A DNA stretch of 64,000 bases. Source: Hanamia caeni (GTDB lineage: Bacteria; Bacteroidota; Bacteroidia; Chitinophagales; Chitinophagaceae). The notes beneath the pieces were generated by a model. It was given only the letters and a program-made list of their open reading frames with translations. It did not search any database and had not been told where the DNA came from. The translations under genes were made by a program, and so were the position numbers. The DNA lies in NCBI RefSeq assembly GCF_003721595.1, contig NZ_RJJR01000001.1:372001-436000 (forward strand), given 5' to 3'. Of the stretch, positions 51,130 to 60,428 are shown piece after piece. The stretch's first letter is position 1, and every line of letters begins with the position of its first letter.

Positions 51130-51200
51130 TACTAACCTAAAGGTAACTACTAACCTTTTGTATAGTGCTTACTTTTTGTGAGCGAAGGTACATAATTTTG
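51130..51200 (+). promoter_or_regulatory. HxlR-yceI divergent control region
   Basis: TACTAACCT occurs twice as a direct repeat (51130-51138 and 51148-51156), with AGGTAACT between. Further on, TAATTTTG (51193-51200) fits the -7 consensus for the yceI-like gene, 32 bases before its ATG. The repeats are a likely operator for the divergent HxlR protein. Confidence 0.5.
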
Positions 51201-51232
51201 CATTATTAAATTAAATCAATAAAACAAAAATT

Positions 51233-51781
51233 ATGGCAAAGACAAAATGGTTACTCGATCCAACGCACAGTGAATTGCAATTTAAGATTAAACATCTGAT
51301 GATTAGCAATGTATCGGGCGCCTTGAAAAACTTTCAGGCAGAAGTAGAAACTGAAGAAGAAGATTTTAGCACCGCGAAAATTAGCCTGGTTGCAGAAATG
51401 GATTCAATATCCACTAATAATGAGCAACGCGATGCGCATTTACGCAACTCCGATTTTTTTGAAGTAGAAAAATATCCTGAATTGAAATTTAAATCAACAA
51501 AAGTTGAAAAAACAGGTAGTGATATTTTTGCATTATACGGTGAATTAACGTTGAAAGGTGTAACGAAACCGGTGAAACTCAATGTTGAATTTAATGGAAC
51601 CAGCAAGGATCCCTGGGGTGGAGAAAGGTCTGGCTTTGTAGTCACCGGAAAAATTAACCGTTCTGACTGGGGCGTAAATTTTAATAGCGCGCTCGAAACC
51701 GGCGGAGTGGTGCTAGGTGAAGAAGTAAGGATCAGCAGTGAAATACAATTGGTAAAACAAGAGGTAGAGGAGCTTGCTTAA
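51233..51781 (+). CDS. YceI-family lipid-binding-fold protein, no signal peptide
   Basis: This 182-residue beta-barrel of the YceI family has WLLDPTHSELQFKIKHLMIS, DAHLRNSDFFEVEKYPELKF, YGELTLKGVTKPVKL and GRSDWGVNF-like FNRSDWGVNF ending. YceI proteins bind polyisoprenoid or amide lipids, and most are periplasmic, but this one begins MAKTKWLLDPTHS with no signal peptide, as in the cytosolic forms found near redox regulators. It is divergent from the HxlR gene and followed by the pirin gene after 122 bases. Confidence 0.92.
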   Translation: MAKTKWLLDPTHSELQFKIKHLMISNVSGALKNFQAEVETEEEDFSTAKISLVAEMDSISTNNEQRDAHLRNSDFFEVEKYPELKFKSTKVEKTGSDIFALYGELTLKGVTKPVKLNVEFNGTSKDPWGGERSGFVVTGKINRSDWGVNFNSALETGGVVLGEEVRISSEIQLVKQEVEELA

Positions 51782-51903
51782 TCGTCAACAAAATTGGATG
51801 AAGGTTGCCAGCCGCAGGCACGACGCGCTCTTAAGCTAAGCGAACCTATCTCAGGTTGGCAACCTGGTCCGTAAATCAATAAATTTTTAAAATAAAAAGC
51901 ATC

Positions 51904-52761
51904 ATGTTAATCAGGAGGAAACTATCAAAAATACATACGCCGCAAGGGCAGCCCGGCTTTTTAGGACCCGGCCACATCGCCCGGCCCGTAATTAGCGGTA
52001 GCTTTTCCGACAGCGACCCTTTTATTCTGCTGATGGACGATATGTTGGATAAAAAAGACAACGAGCCGGTGGGCGGGCCGCATCCGCATGCTGGTTTTGA
52101 AACGGTTTCTCTTTTGCTGGAAGGTGAAATGGGCGATGAGCCGCATAAGATGAAAGGCGGTGATTTTCAGATAATGACTGCCGGCAGCGGAATCGTTCAT
52201 ACGGAAACCATCGAAAAGAAGGCGAAAATGAGGCTGTTGCAATTATGGTTAAATCTTCCAAAGAAAGACAGGGCTGCGGCCCCGCGGCTTCAGCACTTAT
52301 CTTTTGAAGATGCGCCTGTGTTATCTGAAAACGGTGTCTTCATTAAATTGTACAGTGGTTCGTTAGCAGGTCTTATCTCGCCTATTCAAAATTACACGCC
52401 GCTTATTCTGGCTGATATTACTATGGAAGCCGGCGCAGGCACGGTTCTGCAGATTCCCGCAAACTATAATACTTTCCTCTATATACTTAGTGGTGACGTA
52501 AAAGTTGGCGAGGATAAGAAACTATTAAATACCAGCCAGGCAGGATGGCTCGATTTGTCTGATGAAGCTGCGCTAAGCGACCTGCAAGTAAGTGTGGGTG
52601 AAGAAGGAACCCGTTTCATTCTTTATGCCGCAAAACCTACCGGCGATAACATTGTTTCTCACGGGCCATTTATTGCCGACAGTTCAGAAGACATTCAAAG
52701 GCTGTACCGCAAATACCGGCAGGGTAATATGAAACACATTTCAACAGTCGTTGGGGAATAG
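51904..52761 (+). CDS. Pirin-family quercetinase-like cupin protein
   Basis: This 285-residue bicupin has the pirin metal motif GGPHPHAGFETVSLLLEGE (two His) with a later SGIVHTE (His, Glu). Such proteins bind iron or other metals; some cleave quercetin, others only regulate. The neighbours YceI and HxlR suggest a role in quinone or electrophile response. Its TAG stop lies inside a dispersed motif copy. Confidence 0.93.
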   Translation: MLIRRKLSKIHTPQGQPGFLGPGHIARPVISGSFSDSDPFILLMDDMLDKKDNEPVGGPHPHAGFETVSLLLEGEMGDEPHKMKGGDFQIMTAGSGIVHTETIEKKAKMRLLQLWLNLPKKDRAAAPRLQHLSFEDAPVLSENGVFIKLYSGSLAGLISPIQNYTPLILADITMEAGAGTVLQIPANYNTFLYILSGDVKVGEDKKLLNTSQAGWLDLSDEAALSDLQVSVGEEGTRFILYAAKPTGDNIVSHGPFIADSSEDIQRLYRKYRQGNMKHISTVVGE

Positions 52762-52791
52762 TAAATGAACAAATAATACAGATTTATATTC
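52760..52791 (-). repeat. Dispersed motif copy i
   Basis: The minus strand reads GAATATAAATC, TGTATT, then ATTTGTTCATTTACT. It begins within the pirin stop codon and lies between convergent genes. Confidence 0.55.
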
Positions 52792-52869
52792 AAGGCAGAA
52801 AAAATAAGGACTGGAGATCCGTGAACTAACCTGGAGCATAAGAGTCGGGTTAGATTTGTTTTCTTTTTA

Positions 52870-54054
52870 CTATCCGGCTGTTTCAGTGACCTTGCGATAA
52901 TCAAACGGAAGCCAGATATAAAAAGTAGAACCTTTGCCTACACTGCTTTCAAACCATATCTTTCCGTGGTGCCTTTTAATAATTTCCTCACAGATATAGA
53001 GCCCAATTCCCATACCGGGGTACGTTGACTGGTTATTGCTGTTGACACGATAAAACTGCTCAAAAATGTGGCTTTTATCTTCCAATGGAATACCAATTCC
53101 AAAATCCTTTACAGATAATTGAACGCCATCTTTCTGTATCTCGTGAGTAACAATTACTTCGTTGCCCGTGGAATATTTTATCGCATTGGTAATAAGATTA
53201 TTCACAACCTGCGCAATTTTATCCGTATCGCCATAAAAAATAGCCTGTTCCTTCCCGGCATGATAGATAATACGACGGCCGGGATTTATTTTCTGCATGT
53301 CGTCAACTGTTTCTTTCACCAGGGCGATAAAGTCATAAGAAGCCTCTGTATATAATAATTTACCTTTTTCAACCCTGATGTTGTCAAGAAGATCTGATAT
53401 AAGTGTGGTAAGTTTATTTACCTGCCTTCCTAATTTCTTCTGGATTTCAGTAATCGTTTCATCACCCTTTTCCTGGAGCATCATTAAGGCTATATCATTA
53501 TAGGCCTTAATGGTAGTTACCGGTGTTTTAAGTTCATGACTCGCCATTGAAAGGAATGCATCTTTTCGCTGCCGTTCTTTTATTATAAAATCAATATCGG
53601 TAAAAGAGCCTACCCATTTAATAATTTTATGGTTACTATCATAAATCGGCTCTCCTACTACCGTATGCCATCTGTATTCGCCGGTCTTACTTTTAATCCG
53701 GACTTCCCCTTCGTACACATCGCCGAGGGCAATGCTTTTTTTCCATAATCCAACGATATTTTCATAATCTTCCGGATGAACGACAGATTGCCATTTTTCC
53801 ATTGTATCGCAATGAATACCGCAGTATTCTGTCCACCTTTTTGACACGAATTCATGCTTACCATTACCATCAGTCATCCAAACCAATTGAGGGAGGCTTT
53901 CCGCTAATGAGCGAAAACGCCTTTCACTTTCTTCTAATTTTTCCTGCGATTTTTTTCGCTCTATGAGGTCAGCAGCCTGGCGTGCCAAAACATCAAACAA
54001 CTGCAGCTCTCTTTCTGAGGGTTGATGTGGTTTGGACCAATGGGTAGAGATCAT
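52870..54054 (-). CDS. PAS sensor histidine kinase, C-terminal part of a frameshifted gene
   Basis: 394 residues from an internal ATG: the end of a GAF domain (SERELQLFDVLARQAADLIE), one PAS/PAC domain (about 42-160), HisKA with ASHELKTPVTT (H173), and HATPase with NNLITNAIKYS (N-box), KDFGIGIPLEDK and GMGIGLYICEEI. It is the missing 3' part of the frame at 53993-55921; removing one G from the run at 54084-54088 joins the two into one continuous kinase of about 1,016 residues. On its own the fragment could still autophosphorylate. Confidence 0.9.
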   Translation of the reverse strand: MISTHWSKPHQPSERELQLFDVLARQAADLIERKKSQEKLEESERRFRSLAESLPQLVWMTDGNGKHEFVSKRWTEYCGIHCDTMEKWQSVVHPEDYENIVGLWKKSIALGDVYEGEVRIKSKTGEYRWHTVVGEPIYDSNHKIIKWVGSFTDIDFIIKERQRKDAFLSMASHELKTPVTTIKAYNDIALMMLQEKGDETITEIQKKLGRQVNKLTTLISDLLDNIRVEKGKLLYTEASYDFIALVKETVDDMQKINPGRRIIYHAGKEQAIFYGDTDKIAQVVNNLITNAIKYSTGNEVIVTHEIQKDGVQLSVKDFGIGIPLEDKSHIFEQFYRVNSNNQSTYPGMGIGLYICEEIIKRHHGKIWFESSVGKGSTFYIWLPFDYRKVTETAG

Positions 54055-55921
54055 TCCAACAACATTTCCGGCCCGTGAAATCAGGGGGTGTGGACTGAAC
54101 AGCCCTCATCCCCGACAAAAGGGAGAAGTGCAGATCTTCCGTTCCGGCCATTACCTCGTCCTCGTTGATATCCGGAATGATGATCCGCTGGTGATTCATT
54201 AATGCCATTCCGCAACTGCTTTTTGAGTCGGTATTTACCCATTCCCAGAATGCGGCCGCATCGGGATGAAATCCTTTATATGCCAGCAATTGCAGTTGGT
54301 TTTTTTCCGGGTGATACATCTGTATACTTCCCATATCCGACCGCATCAGTTCAACTGCGGCATTAACAACCTGCCCATACAGATCGGTAACGTTTTCTTC
54401 CTGGATCAACAATGTACTCAGTCCCTGTAATTTTTTAGTGCCTTCCAATTCATCACTGAGTCGCTCTTCGCTTTCACGCAAGGCTATTTCCGCCTGCTTA
54501 ATATTCGAGATATCCTGGAAAATATTGATCGCTCCTTTTATCTTTCCTTCTTCATCAAATAAAGGATCAATATTTACGGCTGCGTAGAATTTTTCTCCAT
54601 CAGGCCTTTGCACCAAAGCTTCTACGTTGCGAAATGCCTGCCCGTTTTTTAAAGCGATTGCCATAGGCGTGCGATTCGGAGGAATAAATGTGCCGTCAAT
54701 ATCCCATAGTTTATAGCAGGCGCAAAATTGCAAAGATTTATCTTCCAGATCCGGAGTATAACCCCAAAGTTTCCTGGCCACTTCATTATAAAATAAAATT
54801 CTTCCTGCGGCATTACAGGTATACACAGCCACTGGAAGTGAAGTAACCAGTTCCCGGTATTTCTTCTCACTTTCTTCTATTTTTTTACGGGTTTCTGCAA
54901 GCACTTCAACCCGCTTCCGTTCTTCTTCTACTGAATGCATATTGTTCATTTCAAGCAGGATCTGATCCGTGGCCAATTCAATAAAAGACTGGTAAACGGA
55001 ATCAAATTGCCGGTAAGGATTTAACCCGATGGTAAGAACAGCATTTGGATAATTCTCATTTGAAAGGCAAAAAGGAATATGCAATATTTGCTCCGGCACT
55101 ATATCCCAAAAGCCCATAGGAAGTTTAGGTCTTCTTCCTTTATTAAAAGACAGAACAACCTCATTATTTACGATAGCCTTGCAAATATTCCACGTATTAT
55201 TATCAGGTTCCTTTATATTGATAATTTGAGGCAGGTAATTATAGTGAGCTTCATTGCCTGCGGTTGCTACCATCTTTGCTTCATGACCTTCTATTTTATA
55301 AAAGCAGGCAAATGGAAAATCCTTATTATTTTCTGCTAATATTTCGGCGGTTTTTGTATAAATATCTGTGAGGTTTTTTCCATTTAAAGAAATTTTTCCC
55401 AGTTTGCCCAGTGTTTCCAAAGCTCTGTCGTTGATTACCCGTGAGGTATCGTCGGTGTTAGCACAAAACATACCGGCAGTAGCGCCATCGGCCCCTGGTA
55501 TTGGCGTGTAGGAAAAAGTATAATAAGTTTCTTCAGAATAACCATTTCGGTCCATTATCAGCAACTGTGATTCTGAATAAGTTCCCTCATCCTCTTCCAT
55601 TACTTTTTTCAATAGCGGATGGATGTCATGCCAGATGTCTTTCCATACTACCGAAGCCGGTTGCCCTAAGGCTTCGGGATGTTTTCCACCAACAATAGAT
55701 TTGTAGGGGTCGTTGTATAATTTAATAAGGTCTTTCCCCCAGCCGATCCAGATAGGTTGACGCGAAGAAAGCATGATGCGGACGCAGGTTTTCAGGCTTT
55801 GATCCCAGCTTTTTGGATTGCCAAGAGGCGTGCTTTCCCAATCGAAATCACGGATTCGTTCCCCCATCTCACCACCCCCCGATAAAAAAACAGGAACTTT
55901 GCGTTTTGTAGCAAAACTCAT
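53993..55921 (-). CDS. Multi-domain PAS/GAF sensor, N-terminal part of a frameshifted kinase gene
   Basis: 642 residues with an N-terminal PAS-like region (about 20-160, FDWESTPLGNPKSW), a GAF-like stretch (about 190-335), a PAS/PAC domain (about 350-480, SLPVAVYTCNAAGRILFYNE) and a second GAF (about 505 on, LLIQEENVTDLYGQVVNAAV). The natural frame ends after GMRAVQSTP; the following PDFTGRKCC is out of frame. A one-base shift at 54084-54088 (GGGGG on the plus strand) would continue LISRAGNVVGMISTHW into the kinase. The gene is therefore either mutated, phase-variable or misassembled. Confidence 0.9.
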   Translation of the reverse strand: MSFATKRKVPVFLSGGGEMGERIRDFDWESTPLGNPKSWDQSLKTCVRIMLSSRQPIWIGWGKDLIKLYNDPYKSIVGGKHPEALGQPASVVWKDIWHDIHPLLKKVMEEDEGTYSESQLLIMDRNGYSEETYYTFSYTPIPGADGATAGMFCANTDDTSRVINDRALETLGKLGKISLNGKNLTDIYTKTAEILAENNKDFPFACFYKIEGHEAKMVATAGNEAHYNYLPQIINIKEPDNNTWNICKAIVNNEVVLSFNKGRRPKLPMGFWDIVPEQILHIPFCLSNENYPNAVLTIGLNPYRQFDSVYQSFIELATDQILLEMNNMHSVEEERKRVEVLAETRKKIEESEKKYRELVTSLPVAVYTCNAAGRILFYNEVARKLWGYTPDLEDKSLQFCACYKLWDIDGTFIPPNRTPMAIALKNGQAFRNVEALVQRPDGEKFYAAVNIDPLFDEEGKIKGAINIFQDISNIKQAEIALRESEERLSDELEGTKKLQGLSTLLIQEENVTDLYGQVVNAAVELMRSDMGSIQMYHPEKNQLQLLAYKGFHPDAAAFWEWVNTDSKSSCGMALMNHQRIIIPDINEDEVMAGTEDLHFSLLSGMRAVQSTPPDFTGRKCCWNDLYPLVQTTSTLRKRAAVV

Positions 55922-56085
55922 TTTTAAACAGATTAGAATTAAAGATATAAAATTTAAATAATCCTCGCTTTTTTCTTTCTAACTCTGAATAAAGAGCTGG
56001 AATTCATCCCGTATCACGCTTCTTTTTGTTCATAAATTACGTAATACTTTCACGATTTCAAATGAAAAAATCGCCACTATAGAGG

Positions 56086-56100
56086 AGTAAACGGATAAAT
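56086..56100 (-). repeat. Dispersed motif copy j (ATTTATCCGTTTACT)
   Basis: The core matches copies d and h exactly over 15 bases. The left part is only AT-rich. It lies 32 bases past the stop of the minus-strand CBM9 gene. Confidence 0.5.
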
Positions 56101-56131
56101 AATTAAAAATTTGATTCCAGCGCCGGACACC

Positions 56132-57178
56132 TCATTTCGATTTCCAGATTTTTCCATCTTCTTTTATATTCCATGTGCCGTAATCGCTATCATAGCGTAT
56201 CAGGAAGCCCAAGGGATTTACGCTGATCTTACAATTCTTTTGATGTAATTTCCGGTTATAACGGCGGTTGCGGGAAAAGAACTTCTTCTGATCGTAATAC
56301 AATTGGCGCAGCTTCCACTTTATGGCTTCTTCTTCTTTATAATTGAAAGCAACTTTCGTTCCGGCGGGCTCGTTAGTAAACTGCAGATAGCCCCAGGTTT
56401 CAGGCTGATGCATATTTATTTTTCCCTGCTCTGACCATACCCAGTTGTATTCAGGATAGGCTTTTCCTGTTTCGGGGTTTATTTTTTTCTGATAGCCTTG
56501 TCCATTTTTTTCTGTCTGCCAGTTAACCCGACTGAAATTGATTCGCCACTGATCACCATCTGCTGGCTTTCTTCTACGTGGTACCGCTTCAGCAAGACTT
56601 TGCAATGGAAAAGCCAATTCCACATCCCAATATTGATCCGTATCGGAAGGATTGTTTAACGTTCCTTCGATATGTGTTGCTGATTGCAATCCCGCTATAT
56701 TCCAGCCGCTTATAGGAAGACCGCCATCGCGGTAAGGCTTTGTGAGAAGGAGATCCCACCCGGTATTCCGCGCATTTATTTCAAATTCATAATAAAGATG
56801 TGTATCGCCATCGGGATCCATAAAAACTTCAAAATCATTTTCCTGGAAAATGATGGTGTCGCGCTGAGTGAGCGTAGCCCAAATATCCTTTTCCTCCAGG
56901 CGGGCAAACACGTACAAATAATTTTTATCCCAAAGCATTTTCACCCTCGTATCCTGCAAGGGCTGTGGCCGGGTGTGGCCTTCGATATCTACGAAATCTT
57001 CTGTCCATTCCTGTTGTTGCCAATCGGGTTCATTCATCAAGCCATCGATGGTTATTGTACCTGTTGCTTTGTGGCAAATGTATTTCCGGGGGTTAAAAAC
57101 AAAATTTTCATACTGTTGTGCAGATGCCTTTGTTGTATAGCAGAGGTATAGAAAGATAAACAGTATCAAAGATTTCAT
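56132..57178 (-). CDS. Secreted CBM9-like carbohydrate-binding protein
   Basis: A signal peptide (residues 1-20, ending ASAQ) leads 348 residues. The CBM9-like domain (about 30-255) shows TITIDGLMNEPDWQQQEW, the calcium/sugar-site pattern VKMLWDKNYLYVFARLEEKD, and EVFMDPDGDTHLYYEFEINA. The C-terminal 90 residues are basic with NRRYNRKLHQ-type runs. Such stand-alone proteins bind xylan, cellulose or glycan ends in the periplasm or at the surface. It follows a sialidase-like gene (82 bases) on the same strand, suggesting a two-gene unit. Confidence 0.88.
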   Translation of the reverse strand: MKSLILFIFLYLCYTTKASAQQYENFVFNPRKYICHKATGTITIDGLMNEPDWQQQEWTEDFVDIEGHTRPQPLQDTRVKMLWDKNYLYVFARLEEKDIWATLTQRDTIIFQENDFEVFMDPDGDTHLYYEFEINARNTGWDLLLTKPYRDGGLPISGWNIAGLQSATHIEGTLNNPSDTDQYWDVELAFPLQSLAEAVPRRRKPADGDQWRINFSRVNWQTEKNGQGYQKKINPETGKAYPEYNWVWSEQGKINMHQPETWGYLQFTNEPAGTKVAFNYKEEEAIKWKLRQLYYDQKKFFSRNRRYNRKLHQKNCKISVNPLGFLIRYDSDYGTWNIKEDGKIWKSK

Positions 57179-57259
57179 GCGTCGAAATTATGGTAACGGT
57201 TTGTTTTAAAAATGAAAGTCCGTTTACACAATTTTTGAAATGATTTTCAAAATTCCCGA

Positions 57260-58321
57260 TTACAAAGCGACTACAGAGGCATGAAGTTGCTTGTCTTTTT
57301 CCCATATACAAATGGCATGTTCATCGTCCAGCGCTTTTAAAACAGGAAGACTTCCATTTCCAATTACTTTCTTTTTTCCGACTGCTTTCATGCAAATCAC
57401 TTTTTCGTCATCTGTCCAGGCATACATATTTATATTATTGACTGCCGATATGGTACAATTTCTACCTTCGCCTATCTTAACTTCAGGAACACCAGGTATG
57501 GCGGTGAAAATATTCCCTTCGCGCTTCCAGACAGTTTGAACTTTTCCGTTTTTAGTAATTGCAAAGCCGCCTCCATCCATAGGGCATGCATTTAATTTCC
57601 AGCTACCTGTCCCCAGCTTTTGAGCGGCAGAAAATGAATTACCATTATTGTCTGATTCTATCAAATACAGGTCTCTATTGCCTTGCAGCCAGTTGCGAAA
57701 CATTACATATACGGTTTTTCCTTTCACAACCACCGAAGGTTTGCAACACGGACAAACGCCGGTATCGGGTGACGTATAAACCATAATATTTTTAGACCAG
57801 CTTTTGCCACCATCGTTGGATTCAGCGCCATAAATTTTATTTCTGCTGTTTCCCCTTAAATCAAGCCATACTGCAAATGCATTTTCTCCGTCTGCTCCCA
57901 AAGCCATTAATCCTTCCTTCGCAATGGTATCTACATCATTTACCCGCGCTCCCTGCCTCCAGTATTGTTTGTCTTTGTAATAAGAAAAAATATTTCCGTT
58001 GGAAGTGCAGGCCGTAATAATAATACCCGAATTATTGACAGCTATTTGCGGTCCGCGCATGGCGAAAGAAAATAAATCCGGTAATACCGCAACCACCGAT
58101 GGCAAAGAAAAGGACTGCCCATTATCTGAAGAAGCCGTATACATAATAGAATCGCCAATACCATAAGCCACGTGAATTGTTCCGCTCTTATCTTTAGCGA
58201 TATCCGGCACTTGCCCATTTCCGATTACAAAATCGGGCTTCGCAATTGCTTGCCTTTCTTTACATGAAATGACAGCGGAAAGGATAATTAGTAACAAGGA
58301 AATTTTAAGAGAGCTATACAT
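57260..58321 (-). CDS. BNR-repeat sialidase-like lipoprotein
   Basis: A lipoprotein signal (AVISCKER, Cys about 20) leads 353 residues with a beta-propeller pattern. Asp-box-like repeats are seen: SSDNGQSFSLPS, ESNDGGKSWSKN and ESDNNGNSFSAAQ. The arginine triad and Glu/Tyr of true sialidases are not evident to me, so it may be a binding or sensor propeller instead of an enzyme. A CCPCCKP-like Cys cluster (GVCPCCKPSVV) is unusual and could bind metal. It is upstream of the CBM9 gene. Confidence 0.8.
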   Translation of the reverse strand: MYSSLKISLLLIILSAVISCKERQAIAKPDFVIGNGQVPDIAKDKSGTIHVAYGIGDSIMYTASSDNGQSFSLPSVVAVLPDLFSFAMRGPQIAVNNSGIIITACTSNGNIFSYYKDKQYWRQGARVNDVDTIAKEGLMALGADGENAFAVWLDLRGNSRNKIYGAESNDGGKSWSKNIMVYTSPDTGVCPCCKPSVVVKGKTVYVMFRNWLQGNRDLYLIESDNNGNSFSAAQKLGTGSWKLNACPMDGGGFAITKNGKVQTVWKREGNIFTAIPGVPEVKIGEGRNCTISAVNNINMYAWTDDEKVICMKAVGKKKVIGNGSLPVLKALDDEHAICIWEKDKQLHASVVAL

Positions 58322-58759
58322 TTTTGAGTTCCTTTTTTAATGAATTTGATTTGTCAAAATTAGCGATAAAAAACACAGGCAGAAGAGCGGAAAGCTCAAA
58401 TGATAATATAAACAGTTTGCAGGTTTGACGGCCCTCACATTTGCCTGTTTCTTAAGTCGCAGGAACGCACCAAACATATTCGTGTTATAATGCTTTTAGC
58501 TAATCCTACTATTTGCGATTTTGCCAAAGACGCGGGGTGCAGATGATAAAGCCTTTTAAGATACATGACCTCCTGACAATGATTAGGAAATATGTAAGAA
58601 GCGATAATGTGATTCCCTAAATCATAGAGCTATTTTGACAGCACATTTTTTTAACCACTTATTATTCAAATATGTTGAATAGAGTCTCCTGTTTTAACGC
58701 GCTTACATACATCTACAATTTTCTGAAGATGATGCATATTTACTACTTTCGAATATTTT
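58322..58759. other. Divergent intergenic region, no gene recognised
   Basis: This 438-base stretch between the sialidase-like and Crp-like genes has no convincing frame. A short inverted pair (AACAG and CTGTT around 58411-58451) is the only structure noticed. It probably holds both promoters. Confidence 0.45.
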
Positions 58760-59374
58760 ATGAGCGATTATCGCAATTCGGAGCAACACCTTATCATGAT
58801 AAATATCTTACTTGACAGCATACAAAATACAATAAGGCTAAACCAGGAAGAGAAAGACATCGTAAGGTCTTTATGGACGGAAAAAAATTATAAAAAAGGA
58901 GAATTCTTTTTAGCCGAAGGCCAAATTTGCAAGCAGGTAGGGTTTATTGTAAATGGACTTATGCGTTATTACATCAATCATGACGGAGAAGACAAAACAT
59001 ACGCTTTTGCACAGGAAAATGAGTTTGTCTGCAACAATGAAAGCTTTATACCTCAAACTCCTTCAACAAAAAATATCCAGGCATTGGAAGATTGCGATAT
59101 TCTATATATCTCTTATGATGATTTACAAACGTTTTATAAGTCCGTTCGACTGGGGGAGCGGTTTGGCAGGCTTATCATTGAACAGGTTTTTATACATACA
59201 TTGCAAGATCTTGGCTCGTTTTATACCGACACACCTGAACTTCGCTATGAAAAATTCATGAGAGAACACCCTGACCTGCAGCAAAGAATTTCTCAATACT
59301 ATATCGCATCGTATGTCGGTGTGAAGCCTCAATCGCTTAGCCGTATTCGTAAAAGACTTTCAGCATCAAAATAA
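58760..59374 (+). CDS. Crp/Fnr-family transcriptional regulator
   Basis: This 204-residue protein has an N-terminal cyclic-nucleotide-binding-fold domain (about 25-145, KKGEFFLAEGQICKQVGFIV, GLMRYYINHDGEDKTYAF) and a C-terminal helix-turn-helix (ISQYYIASYVGVKPQSLSRI). It lacks the FNR cysteine cluster at its N-terminus, so it is not an oxygen-sensing FNR. The DUF4267-cupin gene follows after 75 bases on the same strand and is its most likely target or partner. Confidence 0.92.
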   Translation: MSDYRNSEQHLIMINILLDSIQNTIRLNQEEKDIVRSLWTEKNYKKGEFFLAEGQICKQVGFIVNGLMRYYINHDGEDKTYAFAQENEFVCNNESFIPQTPSTKNIQALEDCDILYISYDDLQTFYKSVRLGERFGRLIIEQVFIHTLQDLGSFYTDTPELRYEKFMREHPDLQQRISQYYIASYVGVKPQSLSRIRKRLSASK

Positions 59375-59449
59375 TTTATTAACCCGGGTGCATAGATTTT
59401 GGGTTTAGGCAATAGAGTTTTGTGTCATAATTTTTAAAAATATTAAACT

Positions 59450-60349
59450 ATGACAAAGAACATCATTATTGCAATCGCTTTTTTGACCGGGCTGGGATTA
59501 ATTTTTATAGGCGCAAGATTTTTAATAGCGCCTGAAGCAGCAGAAATCAGTTATGGCATACATTTTAATGAAAATGGTGACTACTCTTTTCATTACATTA
59601 AAGGAATACGCGACTTACTTTCGGGCTTGCTTATCTGCATTTTCGTGTTGAGTAAACAAATAAAAGCATTAGGTACCTTTTTATTGCTGGGCACAATGGT
59701 TCCCGTTGTGGATATGCTTATCGTTTTAAGTAAAGACTACAACAGCCCGGCGCAGGCTATCCCTCATGTTTCTGCAATTGTTATATGCTTTTCTTTGGGA
59801 TTGATTTTATTAAGAAATAAGAAGAAGCAGAATAATAACCGCGAAAATTTTACCAAAATAATTCAGTCAGCAGCTACTACTAATAAAAGTATAATTGAGT
59901 TTAACATAACTCCGAACGAAAAGACGCCGTGGCATTATCACACACTTTTCTCAGAAACCTTCGAAGTGCTGGAAGGCGCGTTGGAAGTTGGACAAAGCAG
60001 CCAGGTTTATCAACTACGACAAGGCGAAATTGTAACCATAAAGCCCTATGAAAAACATTACTTCCACAACATTTCAAAAACCGAATGCCTGCTAAAAGTA
60101 ACGGTAAGCCCGGGCAATCTAAATTTTGAAAATTCGCTGTTAATATCAAAAGGACTTGCAAAGGATGGATTAGCAAGCACATCAGGGGCTCCTAAAAAGT
60201 TACCAGACCTTGCATTATTCGTTTTCCTGAATAATTCTAAAATGACAGGAATTCAAAAAATTGCTGAACCTTTTTTTAACTATCTCGCAAAAAGGGCAAT
60301 TAAAAAAGGGCGTTTAAAAGAATTGACGCTTACCTATTGCAGGCAATAA
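59450..60349 (+). CDS. DUF4267 membrane protein fused to a cupin domain
   Basis: This 299-residue protein has four membrane segments (about 5-125, TGLGLIFIGARFLIAPEAAE, then GIRDLLSGLLICIFVL) of the DUF4267 type. A small linker precedes a cytosolic cupin (about 140-225) with the His/Glu/His pattern TPWHYHTLFSETFEVLEG and KPYEKHYFHN. The two families usually occur as separate proteins. The cupin metal His residues are present. It is probably regulated by the Crp-like protein upstream; function unknown. Confidence 0.85.
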   Translation: MTKNIIIAIAFLTGLGLIFIGARFLIAPEAAEISYGIHFNENGDYSFHYIKGIRDLLSGLLICIFVLSKQIKALGTFLLLGTMVPVVDMLIVLSKDYNSPAQAIPHVSAIVICFSLGLILLRNKKKQNNNRENFTKIIQSAATTNKSIIEFNITPNEKTPWHYHTLFSETFEVLEGALEVGQSSQVYQLRQGEIVTIKPYEKHYFHNISKTECLLKVTVSPGNLNFENSLLISKGLAKDGLASTSGAPKKLPDLALFVFLNNSKMTGIQKIAEPFFNYLAKRAIKKGRLKELTLTYCRQ

Positions 60350-60350
60350 A

Positions 60351-60428
60351 ACCTTCGCTGGATTGGATTATGCAGATGTGAATGACTCGGTAACCGGCAA
60401 TCCCGATGCAAAGAAAGTGCTGAAATAA
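60351..60428 (+). pseudogene. Gene fragment, C-terminal 25 codons
   Basis: A frame without a start reads TFAGLDYADVNDSVTGNPDA and ends KKVLK-stop at 60426-60428. It looks like the surviving tail of a gene. The rest of 60350-60567 shows nothing. Confidence 0.25.
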
